Assembly: GCA_002493305.1 (NCBI GenBank)
Contig: DKYJ01000029.1
Coordinates: 1 to 33,245, forward strand
DNA length: 33,245 nt
Source: Clostridiales bacterium UBA7103
GTDB taxonomy: Bacteria > Bacillota > Clostridia > Oscillospirales > Oscillospiraceae
Direction: 5' to 3'
In this document: one piece after another, positions 8,922-16,935 of the stretch
Layout: the number at the start of each line of letters is the position of its first letter
Position numbering within the stretch: position 1 is the stretch's first letter
Translations under genes and position numbers: made by a program
Notes under the pieces: model-generated
Database searches by the model: none
What the model saw: the letters and a program-made list of their open reading frames with translations, nothing else
Told to the model about the DNA's origin: nothing

Positions 8922-8937
8922 ATTCAAACTACCTTTT

Positions 8938-9702
8938 TCACAACACCTTGGACAGGAAATCCTGAAGTCTGGGGTTATGGGGATTGCCGAAAATCTCCTC
9001 CGGGCTTCCCTCTTCAAGAAGCTTTCCGTCCGCCATGAACAGGACGCGGTTGCCCACCTCGCGGGCAAAGCCCATCTCGTGAGTGACGACGACCATGGTC
9101 ATGCCGGCGCGGGCAAGCTCCTTCATAACGTCCAGCACCTCGCCCACCATCTCAGGGTCGAGGGCGGAGGTCGGCTCATCAAAGAGCATGACGTCAGGCT
9201 CCATGGCAAGGGCGCGGACTATGGCCACACGCTGCTTCTGGCCGCCTGAGAGCTGGATAGGATAGGCGTCCGCCCTGTCAGCAAGGCCGACACGGCCCAA
9301 AAGCTCCATGGCCTTAGTCTCGGCCTCGGCCTGCTCAAGCCCCTTGACCTTGATGGGGGCAATGGTCATATTCTGCAAAATAGTCATGTGAGGAAAGAGA
9401 TTAAAATGTTGGAAAACCATGCCCATTTTCTGACGGTGCAGGTCGATATTGAGCTTTTTGCCGTTTTCGTCCTTTGGCTTGGTAATATCCACGCCCTCGA
9501 AGATGATCTGCCCCTCGGTGGGCTTTTCGAGCAGGTTGAGAGAACGCAGGAAGGTGGACTTGCCGCTGCCGGAGGGGCCGATAACGACCATGACATCGCC
9601 CCGGTTAATATCCACGCTCACACCGTCCAGCGCCTTGATAGCGCCCTTGTTATAGTATTTCTTGAGGTTTTTGACCTCTATCAGTTTATCGTTTATCGCC
9701 AC
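8938..9702 (-). CDS. Polar amino-acid ABC transporter ATP-binding protein (GlnQ/HisP type)
   Basis: This 254-residue cytoplasmic ATPase would drive an amino-acid importer. The Walker A is GPSGSGKS (residues 42-49), the signature is LSGGQKQR, the Walker B is MLFDEPTSALD and the switch histidine is in VVVTHEMGFAREV. Length and motifs are those of the GlnQ/HisP/ArtP class. The start is a GTG at 9702 inside the end of the permease gene (17-base overlap), with AAGGAAG seven bases ahead, implying translational coupling. The substrate cannot be read from this subunit. Confidence 0.96.
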   Translation of the reverse strand: MAINDKLIEVKNLKKYYNKGAIKALDGVSVDINRGDVMVVIGPSGSGKSTFLRSLNLLEKPTEGQIIFEGVDITKPKDENGKKLNIDLHRQKMGMVFQHFNLFPHMTILQNMTIAPIKVKGLEQAEAETKAMELLGRVGLADRADAYPIQLSGGQKQRVAIVRALAMEPDVMLFDEPTSALDPEMVGEVLDVMKELARAGMTMVVVTHEMGFAREVGNRVLFMADGKLLEEGSPEEIFGNPHNPRLQDFLSKVL

Positions 9703-10387
9703 GGCTCATCTTCCTTTCAAAATGGGCAATAACCTTGCTGGTGGGGTAGGTCAGGCAGAAGTAAAGCGCCGTCGCCACGATCAGCGCCTCGCCCATACGG
9801 AATGTTGCCCCCTTGACCGCGTTGACAGCCGACATGATATCCTGCACACCGATGGTGTAGCAGATAGCGGACTCTTTTATGATGGTGACAAATTCGTTGG
9901 CGATGGCGGGGAGGATATTCTTTATTGCCTGCGGCAGAACAATAAAACGCATCGTCTCCCATGAGCTAAGCCCCAGCGAACGGGCAGCCTCTGTCTGGCC
10001 GCCGTCAATGGACTGTATGCCGGAACGGATGATCTCCGACAGATATGCGCCGGAGTTGAGAGCCAGAGCTACCACCGCGGGGAAAAATCTGTCAAAGCGG
10101 ATAAAGCCGAAGAGCTTGAAGTTTGGCAAAACCTTGACCCCATCAAATACCACATAGTAAATGATGAATACCTGCACCACCATAGGCGTTGCGCGGAAAA
10201 GCTCAACATAGGCGGTGGACACCGCTTTGAGAATACGCGAGCGCCCCATGCGGCAGGTGGCAATCAGCAGCGCCAAAACGAAGCCGAAAATAACTGTCAG
10301 CGCGGAGAGCGAGATCGTGCAGACAACGCCCTGCAAAAACAGCTTCCAATAGGCAAGGGCTTTTTCAAAGCCCGCAACAGTAAGCAT
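9686..10387 (-). CDS. Polar amino-acid ABC transporter permease (HisM/GlnP type)
   Basis: This 233-residue inner-membrane subunit has about five hydrophobic helices, beginning with FLQGVVCTISLSALTVIFGFVLALLIA. The cytoplasmic EAA coupling loop, GQTEAARSLGLSSWETMRFIVLP, is near-canonical for amino-acid permeases; it contacts the ATPase. The conserved ELFRATPMVVQVF motif of the HisM/GlnP class is present. AAGGAG precedes the ATG. Only one permease gene is present, so the transporter probably uses a homodimer. A hairpin separates it from the binding-protein gene. Confidence 0.95.
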   Translation of the reverse strand: MLTVAGFEKALAYWKLFLQGVVCTISLSALTVIFGFVLALLIATCRMGRSRILKAVSTAYVELFRATPMVVQVFIIYYVVFDGVKVLPNFKLFGFIRFDRFFPAVVALALNSGAYLSEIIRSGIQSIDGGQTEAARSLGLSSWETMRFIVLPQAIKNILPAIANEFVTIIKESAICYTIGVQDIMSAVNAVKGATFRMGEALIVATALYFCLTYPTSKVIAHFERKMSRGDKR

Positions 10388-10422
10388 AGTTCTTTCTCCT
10401 TAAATGTCAGCTCTTGAACACA

Positions 10423-10454
10423 CGAAGCCCTCCGCTTTGCGGCGGAGGGTTTCG
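10423..10454 (-). other. Intercistronic hairpin between binding-protein and permease genes
   Basis: An 8-bp GC-rich stem (CCCTCCGC, 10428-10435, with GCGGAGGG, 10442-10449) is extended by CGAA/TTCG across one mismatch. No uridine tract follows on the minus strand. It more likely protects the 3' end of the binding-protein mRNA segment, or gives partial termination, raising binding protein over membrane subunits. Confidence 0.65.
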
Positions 10455-10476
10455 CGTTGATCAGCACTTGCGGAAA

Positions 10477-11421
10477 TCAGCCCTGAGCGGCCTCATCGGG
10501 GAGCAGACCCTCGATGATCTCGCCGGTGGACAGCTCGTTAGCCTCGGCAACAGCGCTCTCAAGGAAGCCGTCCTCATTGGCGGCGGCGATCGCCAGATTC
10601 ACAGCGGCCAGCAGCGCTTCATTGCCCTTGCTGATACCGAAGGCAGAACCGGCAGCGGCCTCATAGGGAACATCGTGGACGATCTTCAGCTGGGGGTAGC
10701 TCTTGGCGTAGTTCTCGGCAACGGCAGTCTCGATGAAAGCGCCGTCAAGCTTGCCGCCGATAAGCTCGGCAACAATGTCGGTGACCTTTACCAGAGAGAC
10801 GATGTCAGCGTCGGGGGTGTTGGCATTGGCCAGATCCATCTGGATAGAGCCGTTCTGCGCGCCGATGGAGTACTCGGCCTTGTTCGCGTCAGCCAGAGTG
10901 GGGAACAGATCCTCCTTGCCTTCAACAGTGACGAAAGACTGCCCGCCAAAGTAATAAATATCAGAGAAGTCCATAGCATCCATACGGCTGGGGTCGGGAG
11001 AGAGGCCGGCAGCGCCGATGTCAACACTCTTTGCGGCCAGCTCATTGAGGACGCCGTCAAAATCCATGGGGATGATCTCAGCCTCGAGGCCGAGGAATTC
11101 GGCTATGTACTGAGCCATGCCCACATCAAAGCCCGCGAGCTGGGGGTTGCCGTCGGCGTCGATGGCATAGAACTCATAGGGGGCAAAGTCGGGGCTGGTG
11201 GCGATGGTGAGCTTGCCCTCGGTAACTGTCTGGATAAGGGGCTTGAGCTCGTCAATGGTCATGCTGGAATAGTCGACCGGCTCGTCAGCGGGAGCTTCGG
11301 ACTCAGCGGGAGCCTCCGGAGCTTCACTTGCGGCGGGGGCGGGAGAGCTGCCGCAGGCGCAAAGGGCAAAAACCATAGCCAGTGCAAGAAGCAGGCACAT
11401 AAGTTTGGTAAGATTTTTCAT
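10477..11421 (-). CDS. Amino-acid ABC transporter substrate-binding lipoprotein (SBP family 3)
   Basis: This 314-residue protein would be anchored outside the membrane and deliver a polar amino acid or derivative to the permease. The signal peptide ends in the lipobox LCAC with the lipidated Cys at residue 23, followed by an Ala/Pro/Glu linker to about residue 50. The family-3 periplasmic-binding-protein signatures are present: GKLTIATSPDFAPYEF, GFDVGMAQYIAEFLGLEAEIIPMDFDGVLNEL and SVDIGAAGLSPDPSRMDAMDFSDIYY. It is the first gene of the operon, behind a near-consensus promoter at 11480-11508 and with GAGGAAA as ribosome site. The ligand is unknown; the AbgB-like hydrolase in the operon hints at a conjugated amino acid. 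Confidence 0.94.
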   Translation of the reverse strand: MKNLTKLMCLLLALAMVFALCACGSSPAPAASEAPEAPAESEAPADEPVDYSSMTIDELKPLIQTVTEGKLTIATSPDFAPYEFYAIDADGNPQLAGFDVGMAQYIAEFLGLEAEIIPMDFDGVLNELAAKSVDIGAAGLSPDPSRMDAMDFSDIYYFGGQSFVTVEGKEDLFPTLADANKAEYSIGAQNGSIQMDLANANTPDADIVSLVKVTDIVAELIGGKLDGAFIETAVAENYAKSYPQLKIVHDVPYEAAAGSAFGISKGNEALLAAVNLAIAAANEDGFLESAVAEANELSTGEIIEGLLPDEAAQG

Positions 11422-11479
11422 TTTGCTTTCCTCACAATCAATTAGTTATAATCAACAATTTGTCCCTTGGACGATTGTG

Positions 11480-11508
11480 ATAATAGCACAATGAAAAGCT
11501 CTTGTCAA
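11480..11508 (-). promoter_or_regulatory. Sigma-A promoter of the amino-acid importer operon
   Basis: On the minus strand TTGACA (11508-11503), 17 bases and TATTAT (11485-11480) give a near-perfect promoter. A 9-bp all-AT inverted repeat (11519-11539) lies just upstream and may serve as an UP-like element or a weak terminator of the zinc operon. The leader is about 50 bases, too short for a riboswitch. Confidence 0.88.
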
Positions 11509-11566
11509 CAGATTTTTGAAAAAATATTCGATATTTTTTAGATTTTATTAGTTTTTATTCATTTTC

Positions 11567-11602
11567 CCATTGAATATTCACTTTTTTATGAATATTCAAT
11601 GG
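11567..11602 (-). terminator. Inverted repeat after the zinc-importer operon (probable terminator)
   Basis: A perfect 14-bp stem (CCATTGAATATTCA, 11567-11580, with 11589-11602) has an 8-base loop and lies 12 bases past the permease stop. The U-tract on the minus strand is poor. Each arm holds the self-complementary decamer TGAATATTCA, so a protein-binding role is also possible. Confidence 0.6.
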
Positions 11603-11614
11603 ATATTACCTGTT

Positions 11615-12433
11615 TTATTCAGCTTTATGCAGCCGATTTGCAATGCTCGCCATACCGAAAACCACCAATTCAGCTACCACGATGCTGGCCCCTGTGGGCA
11701 ACTCAAGGAAGTAAGAGGCGGTTGCCCCCGCGATGAAGCACAGCACCGACACCAACGCCGCGCAGACGACCACCGCCTTGAAGCTGCGGCACAGGCGCAT
11801 CGCCGAGAGCGCCGGGAAGATAATCAGGCTTGATATGAGCAGCGCTCCCATCATGCGCATACCCAGCACCACCGTCACTGCTGTCAGCACGGCGATGACC
11901 GTGTTGTAAAGCTGGGTTTTCGTGCCTGTTGCGCGGGCAAAGGTCTCATCAAAGGTGACGGCGAATATGCGCGGATAGAGCAGGATAAACATTGCCAGCA
12001 CCAGCACGCTCAAAATAACGCTCAAAACCGCGTCCGACCGGCTGAGGGAGAGTATGCTGCCGAACATATAGGCCGAAAGCTCCGTATTCATGCCCCCGGC
12101 AAGGCTCATGCAGATAACGCCTATCGCCAGCGCCGCGCTTGAGATCATGGCTATGGCTGAATCTCCGCTGAGCTTTTCGCTGCGGTTTAAACGCAGGAGC
12201 AATATTGCCGCGGCGATGACCGTAGGCACAGCCACAGCCAGCGGCGCAAGCCCCAGCGCCGCCGCAACAGCCAGCGCCCCGAAGCCCACATGGGAAAGCC
12301 CGTCCCCTATCATTGAAAAGCGTTTTAGCACCAGAGACACTCCCAGCAGCGCAGCGCACAGGCTCACGAGTATGCCCACGGCAAAAGCCCGCTGAATAAA
12401 ATGGTATGAAAACATATTTATAAGCTCTGTCAT
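11615..12433 (-). CDS. znuB: Metal (zinc-type) ABC transporter permease
   Basis: This 272-residue integral membrane subunit belongs to the ABC-3 (ZnuB/MntB/AdcB) family. The family hallmark is the cytoplasmic segment LGVSLVLKRFSMIGDGLSHVGFGALAVA, followed by paired hydrophobic helices, with FDETFARATG and GMRMMGALLISSLIIFPALSAMRL later. It starts three bases after the stop of the ATPase gene with GAGGTGA just ahead. It is the last gene of a binding protein-ATPase-permease operon. Zinc is favoured over manganese because of the His-rich loop in the binding protein. Confidence 0.92.
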   Translation of the reverse strand: MTELINMFSYHFIQRAFAVGILVSLCAALLGVSLVLKRFSMIGDGLSHVGFGALAVAAALGLAPLAVAVPTVIAAAILLLRLNRSEKLSGDSAIAMISSAALAIGVICMSLAGGMNTELSAYMFGSILSLSRSDAVLSVILSVLVLAMFILLYPRIFAVTFDETFARATGTKTQLYNTVIAVLTAVTVVLGMRMMGALLISSLIIFPALSAMRLCRSFKAVVVCAALVSVLCFIAGATASYFLELPTGASIVVAELVVFGMASIANRLHKAE

Positions 12434-12436
12434 GGC

Positions 12437-13132
12437 TCACCTCAAAAATCTGCGGGCTTGATCGCTCTGCTTATAGTCCTGCACCGTGCCGAAAAAGCTG
12501 CTGTCTCTGCCGAGATGCAGGATATGCGTCGCGTAGCGCAGAGCGGCCTTTATATCGTGCGACACCATGATGACCGTTATCCTGTCGCAGAGGTTTACGA
12601 GCTTAATGAGGTTATACATCTCCTCGGCGGCGATTGGGTCAAGCCCGGTGACAGGCTCATCGAGCAGGAGCATCCTGCCGGTGGCGCACAGCGCCCGCGC
12701 CAGCAGCACCCGCTGCTGCTGACCGCCGGAAAGCTCATGGTAGCAGGCTTTTTTGATGGAGTCTATGCTCATGCGCTCCATGTTCATCTCCGCAAGCTCC
12801 CGCTGCTTCGCCCCGTAGTGGGCGCGTCTGCCCATGGAGTTGATGCAGCCGGAGAGGACGACCTCCTCAACGCTCGCGGGGAAATCCCGCTGTATCCGGG
12901 TCTGCTGCGGAAGATAGCCGATAGAACTGCTCTTTAAGCCCTCTCTGAAGCTGACAGAGCCGCTGTCAGGCGCTTTAAGCCCCAAAAGACCCTTTATCAG
13001 CGTGGATTTGCCTGAGCCGTTTTCACCCACAACGCAGAGATAGTCCCCATCGTCAAGTGAAAAGCTCACGTTTTCCAGCACCCGCTTCCCGTCATAGGAA
13101 ATGCAAAGGTCTTTACAGGTTAATATTTTCAT
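12437..13132 (-). CDS. znuC: Metal (zinc-type) ABC transporter ATP-binding protein
   Basis: This 231-residue ATPase energises the importer. The Walker A is GENGSGKS (residues 36-43), the signature LSGGQQQR, the Walker B MLLLDEPVTGLD, and the switch His is in VIMVSHDIKAALRYATHILHL. The chosen ATG at 13132 overlaps the stop codon of the binding-protein gene (TGATG). A GTG six bases earlier is an alternative, because the GAGGGGGG ribosome site is spaced better for it. Either way the two genes are coupled. Confidence 0.93.
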   Translation of the reverse strand: MKILTCKDLCISYDGKRVLENVSFSLDDGDYLCVVGENGSGKSTLIKGLLGLKAPDSGSVSFREGLKSSSIGYLPQQTRIQRDFPASVEEVVLSGCINSMGRRAHYGAKQRELAEMNMERMSIDSIKKACYHELSGGQQQRVLLARALCATGRMLLLDEPVTGLDPIAAEEMYNLIKLVNLCDRITVIMVSHDIKAALRYATHILHLGRDSSFFGTVQDYKQSDQARRFLR

Positions 13133-14094
13133 CAGCACAGCGCCCCCCTCAATCTCGCGGCGTTATCCCACATAATGTCAAGATAGCTTATCCCCTGCTG
13201 GAGCTCCCCTGCGGTCACATTATGGCAGGAGTGGAACAGCAGCTTTTGGCAGCCGGTGTCCTCGCAAATCACATCGGCCATCTTCTGGTTTGAAAATTCC
13301 ACATAAAAGACCACCGGTATCCGCTCCTCACGCACCCTGTCTATAAGGAAAGCCACTGTCCGGGCGGAAGGCTCGGCGTCATCGGCGCAGCCTGGGAAGG
13401 CAGCGTAGTAGTCATAGCCGTACTCCTCCGTGAAATAACGCACTGGGAAACGGTCGGCAAAAATCAGGGTCTTGAATTTTGCGTTCTCCGCAATGTCATA
13501 AAACTCCGCGTCCAGCGCCTCAAGTTCCGCTGTGTATTCGTCAAGCCGGTTTACATAATATTCGTCATTCTCCGGGTCTATCTCGCAAAGTCGGGCGCAT
13601 ATCTGCCGGCAGATGAGAATGGCATTTGCCGGAGAAGTCCACTCGTGCTCGTCCGGTTCACCATGCCCGTGTTCATCTTCTTCATGCTCCCCGTGCTCGT
13701 GGCTGTGGCCGACCTGCATACCCTCTTTTATCTCCTCCGTCACGGTGCTGACGCATTGGAGCATCTGAAGGCAGGGTATCTTCGCCTCCTGCCCCTCAAG
13801 CAGAGTCTCCAGCCATTCCTCGGATTCTCCCCCGTTGCAGACGAGAAGGTCGCAGCTCTGCAGGGTGATAACTTCCCTCGGCGTAGGCTCAAAGCTGTGC
13901 GTCTCCGAACCGGGGGGCACAAGCAGGGTCACGCACGCCTTGTCCCCGGCGATATGGCAGGCGAAATCATAGGCGGGGAAAACCGTTGTGACTATCTCAA
14001 GCCCCTCTCCCCCGTTGTCTATACTCCCCCGGCCACAGGCGCAGAGACCCAGCGACAGGCATATTATAAGTAAAAAAGCATAAAACCGCTTCAT
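13132..14094 (-). CDS. znuA: Zinc-type ABC transporter substrate-binding lipoprotein (ZnuA/AdcA-like)
   Basis: This 320-residue cluster A-I binding protein has a signal peptide ending in lipobox LCAC (Cys20). A metal ligand is expected at H66 (SETHSFEPTP), and a His/Asp/Glu-rich loop at residues 130-150 (HSHEHGEHEEDEHGHG) is typical of zinc-binding members. H150 in DEHEW is the second expected ligand. Where classical ZnuA has a His before the A-F-x-Y motif, this protein reads FADRFPVRYF, so the third ligand may be Asp or missing; I recall the same DRFP variant from other Clostridia. It is the first gene of the operon, with a promoter at 14132-14160, an AAGGGGA ribosome site and a palindrome over the predicted start site. 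Confidence 0.9.
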   Translation of the reverse strand: MKRFYAFLLIICLSLGLCACGRGSIDNGGEGLEIVTTVFPAYDFACHIAGDKACVTLLVPPGSETHSFEPTPREVITLQSCDLLVCNGGESEEWLETLLEGQEAKIPCLQMLQCVSTVTEEIKEGMQVGHSHEHGEHEEDEHGHGEPDEHEWTSPANAILICRQICARLCEIDPENDEYYVNRLDEYTAELEALDAEFYDIAENAKFKTLIFADRFPVRYFTEEYGYDYYAAFPGCADDAEPSARTVAFLIDRVREERIPVVFYVEFSNQKMADVICEDTGCQKLLFHSCHNVTAGELQQGISYLDIMWDNAARLRGALC

Positions 14095-14111
14095 ATAGTC
14101 CCCTTAACACG

Positions 14112-14126
14112 ATACTTTCAAAGTAT
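14112..14126. promoter_or_regulatory. Palindromic operator candidate for the zinc-importer operon
   Basis: ATACTTT-C-AAAGTAT is a perfect 7-bp inverted repeat with one central base, flanked by further symmetric AC/GT pairs at 14109-14110 and 14128-14129. It begins six bases downstream of the predicted -10 box of the minus-strand promoter, over the expected start site. A metalloregulator of the Fur/Zur type is the natural candidate, but the sequence is not a consensus box I recognise. Confidence 0.5.
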
Positions 14127-14131
14127 TGTTT

Positions 14132-14160
14132 ATAATACTCCTATCCGCCTTTTCGGTCAA
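14132..14160 (-). promoter_or_regulatory. Promoter of the zinc-importer operon
   Basis: On the minus strand TTGACC (14160-14155), 17 bases and TATTAT (14137-14132). It is back-to-back with the divergent promoter at 14163; the two -35 boxes form the inverted repeat GTCAA-CA-TTGAC. Confidence 0.85.
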
Positions 14161-14162
14161 CA

Positions 14163-14191
14163 TTGACATGGCGCTTTTTTATATTTATAAT
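14163..14191 (+). promoter_or_regulatory. Consensus promoter of the LOG-family gene
   Basis: TTGACA (14163-14168), 17 bases and TATAAT (14186-14191) match the sigma-A consensus at all twelve positions. No operator is evident, so strong constitutive expression is likely. Confidence 0.92.
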
Positions 14192-14220
14192 GTAGCAAAA
14201 ATATAATTTGGAGGCTGAAC

Positions 14221-14793
14221 ATGAATATCTGCGTTTTCGGCGCGTCAAGCCGTTTGCTGGAGCAGGAGTACTACGAAGGGGCATATCAGGCAGGTGCGCT
14301 CATCGCTAAGGCAGGGCACAATCTGGTTTTCGGCGGAGGCGAGGGCGGCATCATGGGTGCCGCTGCGCAGGGCGCGCTGGATAACGGAGGCGAAATAACA
14401 GGCATCTCCCCCAGATATTTCGATAATCCCGGCATGCTCTTCAGCCAGTGCAACGAGATGATTTTTACCGACACACTCCGGGAACGCAAGCAGCTCATGG
14501 AGGACATGTGCGATGCGTTTATTGCCCTGCCCGGCGGTATCGGCACCTTCGATGAGACAATTGAGGTCATCGCCCACAAGGCTCTGGGCAGGCATTGCAA
14601 ATCTCTTGCTCTGCTCAACATCAAAGGCTGCTATGAGCCGCTTGTCGCCATGCTCAGGGACGCGGCGGAGCGCAAGCTCATGGGTAAGAGCGTGCTGGAG
14701 CTTTTCGCCCTCTGCCAGACGCCTGAGGAAGCCGTTGAGCAGGCAGTTCGACCCGATTCCCGGCAGCGTTGCATCGCTGATTACTGCAAATAA
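14221..14793 (+). CDS. LOG-family protein (TIGR00730-type, cytokinin riboside monophosphate phosphoribohydrolase-like)
   Basis: This 190-residue Rossmann-like protein belongs to the family once misnamed lysine decarboxylase. Characterised members hydrolyse the N-glycosidic bond of nucleoside 5'-monophosphates. It has the nucleotide-binding stretch FGGGEGGIMGA (residues 37-47), the conserved Arg-Lys at 89-90 and the catalytic PGGIGTFDE motif (104-112). GGAGG lies seven bases before the ATG. The promoter is a full consensus and the gene appears monocistronic. Its physiological substrate is unknown. It is divergent from the zinc importer, sharing the promoter region. Confidence 0.9.
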   Translation: MNICVFGASSRLLEQEYYEGAYQAGALIAKAGHNLVFGGGEGGIMGAAAQGALDNGGEITGISPRYFDNPGMLFSQCNEMIFTDTLRERKQLMEDMCDAFIALPGGIGTFDETIEVIAHKALGRHCKSLALLNIKGCYEPLVAMLRDAAERKLMGKSVLELFALCQTPEEAVEQAVRPDSRQRCIADYCK

Positions 14794-14803
14794 TATTTAT
14801 TCT

Positions 14804-14830
14804 CAGCGCCCGGGGCACTGCTTAGTTTTT
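14804..14830 (+). terminator. Possible terminator of the LOG-family gene
   Basis: A short imperfect GC-rich hairpin (CAG-GCC with GGC-CTG, 14804-14820) is followed within a few bases by TTTTTT (14825-14830). The stem is short, so this is tentative. Confidence 0.4.
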
Positions 14831-14865
14831 TGCCACGGTTTTTTTGCCGTTTTTGCAAGTTTTTG

Positions 14866-14894
14866 TTGAAGCAAAGCCAAATTTTTGTTATCAT
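14866..14894 (+). promoter_or_regulatory. Promoter of the recJ-rel-dtd group
   Basis: TTGAAG (14866-14871), 17 bases and TATCAT (14889-14894) end 31 bases before the recJ start codon. Confidence 0.7.
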
Positions 14895-14925
14895 ATGTAA
14901 ATAAGTAATTTTTGAAGGTTAGACT

Positions 14926-16920
14926 ATGAAGTGCAAGGAGTGGATAATTCCATATGAGCGCCCCAGCGTTCCGGAGGAGATCCGGGCTTTGGGCTATGGC
15001 TCGCTTTTGTGCACGGTGCTGTCGCTGCGCGGCGTTGTAACGGCTGCGGCCGCGCGCCGGCTCATAGAGGGTCTGGGCGAATGCCTTTACGACCCGATGC
15101 TCATGACCGGCATGGCCGAGGCGGCGGCGCGCATTGACCGGGCCGTTGATGAAGGTGAGACTGTGGCCGTCTACGGGGATTACGATGTGGATGGTATAAC
15201 CTCTGCCTGCCTTTTGACGGATTATCTGCGCAGCCGCGGGCTTAAATGTATCCCATACATACCTGACCGCAACAGCGAAGGCTACGGCCTCAACTGCGCC
15301 GCTCTTGAAAGCCTGCACCGCCGCGGGGTCAGCCTTGTCATAACCGTTGACTGCGGCATAACCGCCGTGGAAGAGGCCCGCTTTGCCTCTGAGCTTGGGC
15401 TTGACCTGATAATAACCGACCACCATGAATGTAAATCGGCGGAAATGCCGGAGGCAGTGGCTGTAATAGACTGCAAGCGTGAAGGGGATAATTATCCCAA
15501 CAGGGATCTTGCTGGCGTGGGCGTGGCGCTGAAGCTGGTGTGCGCCTGTGAGGGCGGCGAGGCCATAGCGGAGCGCTATTGCGACCTTGTGGCCATCGGT
15601 ACAATCGCCGATGTCATGCCCCTGACCGGGGAAAACCGCTGTCTTGTGCGCATGGGTCTAAAACAGCTTGGCCGCAGCCCCCGACCCGGTATTGCCGCCA
15701 TATTGCACGAGGCGGGCATGGATCTTAAAAAGCTCACCGCCTCTGCCATAGGCTTTGGTCTTGCGCCCCGGCTCAACGCCGCAGGCAGGCTTGGTCAGGC
15801 CTATTACTCAGCTAAACTTATAATGTGCAAAAATGATGAGGACGCCGCCGCCCTCTCCGCCACCCTCTGCGAGCTTAATCATCGCCGCCAGAGTATCGAG
15901 ACGGAGATATGGCAGCAGGCCTCGGCCATGATAGGCGACAGGGAGCCGGAGCACCCCATCGTCCTCGCCGGTGACGACTGGAACCCCGGGGTCATCGGCA
16001 TCGCCGCCTCCCGGCTTGCCGAGCGCTATTCCATGCCCGCGATCATGATCTGCTTCTCTGGCGATGTGGGCAAGGGTTCCTGCCGCAGCTATGGCGGCTT
16101 TAATCTCTTTGAGGCGCTGTCTGCCTGCTCTGAGCATCTTATCAGCTTTGGCGGGCACGCGCTGGCAGCGGGGCTGAGCATCAGCCGGGAAAAGCTTGAT
16201 GATTTCCGCACCGCTCTTGCAAAGTACTATTCTGAAAACCGCCCCGCTCCGAGCCCTGAAGTCCAGTGCGACCTGCTGATATCCGACCCATCTTTGCTGA
16301 CAGTCGACAATGTTCGGGAGCTTGATCTGTTGGAACCTTATGGAAACGCAAACCCCAAGCCCATCATGTGCATGAGCGGCGTACGGCTTGAATCCGTCTC
16401 CGCCATCGGCGGTGGCAGGCATATGCGCATACATGTGCGTCTGGGTCAGGCCGGCTTTGACGGGGTATTCTTCTCCCACACACCGGAGGAACTGTCTATT
16501 TACGCCGGTGACCGGGTCGATGTGGCCTTCACGCCGCAGATAAATGAGTTTCGCGGCAGTACCTCGGTGCAGCTTCTCGTCAGGGCTCTGCGTTCGCATA
16601 AGGACGAGGGCTTCTGTAAAAGTATTCTGGCGGGTGAACGGCAGCTTATGTGGGCGCTGGCTCCCTACCGCCCCAGCCGGGCGGAGTTTGCCCGGGTCTG
16701 GCGTGGGATAAACGGCCCCCTTCCCCAAACGGAGGAAGCTATCATAAGCCGTTGCCCGCCGGGTATGGAGGAGGAAAAATACTGTCTGTGTCTGATGGCT
16801 TTTTTGGAGGCCGGGCTTCTCGGAAGCGAGGACGGGCGCATTTTCGGCGCGCAGCCTGTTGAGATAGACGGCAAGGCCGACCTTGAGGCAACCAGCCTTA
16901 TATCGGCTCTGCATTACTGA
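14926..16920 (+). CDS. recJ: Single-stranded-DNA-specific 5'-3' exonuclease RecJ
   Basis: RecJ degrades single-stranded DNA 5' to 3' in recombination and mismatch or base-excision repair. The protein has 664 residues. DHH-phosphoesterase motifs are clear: VYGDYDVDGITSACLL (D85, D87, D89), VDCG (D142) and TDHHE (D165-H167). The DHHA1 motif FGGHALAAGLS is at about residues 408-418, followed by the OB-fold region and a further C-terminal domain. A promoter precedes it and GAAGG lies before the ATG. It is followed 15 bases later by rel. In Bacillus and many Clostridia apt sits between recJ and rel; here it is absent. Confidence 0.96.
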   Translation: MKCKEWIIPYERPSVPEEIRALGYGSLLCTVLSLRGVVTAAAARRLIEGLGECLYDPMLMTGMAEAAARIDRAVDEGETVAVYGDYDVDGITSACLLTDYLRSRGLKCIPYIPDRNSEGYGLNCAALESLHRRGVSLVITVDCGITAVEEARFASELGLDLIITDHHECKSAEMPEAVAVIDCKREGDNYPNRDLAGVGVALKLVCACEGGEAIAERYCDLVAIGTIADVMPLTGENRCLVRMGLKQLGRSPRPGIAAILHEAGMDLKKLTASAIGFGLAPRLNAAGRLGQAYYSAKLIMCKNDEDAAALSATLCELNHRRQSIETEIWQQASAMIGDREPEHPIVLAGDDWNPGVIGIAASRLAERYSMPAIMICFSGDVGKGSCRSYGGFNLFEALSACSEHLISFGGHALAAGLSISREKLDDFRTALAKYYSENRPAPSPEVQCDLLISDPSLLTVDNVRELDLLEPYGNANPKPIMCMSGVRLESVSAIGGGRHMRIHVRLGQAGFDGVFFSHTPEELSIYAGDRVDVAFTPQINEFRGSTSVQLLVRALRSHKDEGFCKSILAGERQLMWALAPYRPSRAEFARVWRGINGPLPQTEEAIISRCPPGMEEEKYCLCLMAFLEAGLLGSEDGRIFGAQPVEIDGKADLEATSLISALHY

Positions 16921-16935
16921 TAAAGAAGTGTTTGT

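Noticed and set aside
9686..9702. A frameshift or fusion between permease and ATPase genes
   Set aside because: The 17-base overlap with a GTG start and AAGGAAG is an ordinary translational-coupling arrangement.
10414..11445. A 343-codon plus-strand frame opposite the binding-protein gene
   Set aside because: The minus-strand lipoprotein with signal peptide and lipobox is clearly the gene; this frame is its shadow.
11422..11479. An amino-acid riboswitch or T-box in the importer leader
   Set aside because: The leader from the mapped promoter is only about 50 bases and shows no suitable stems.
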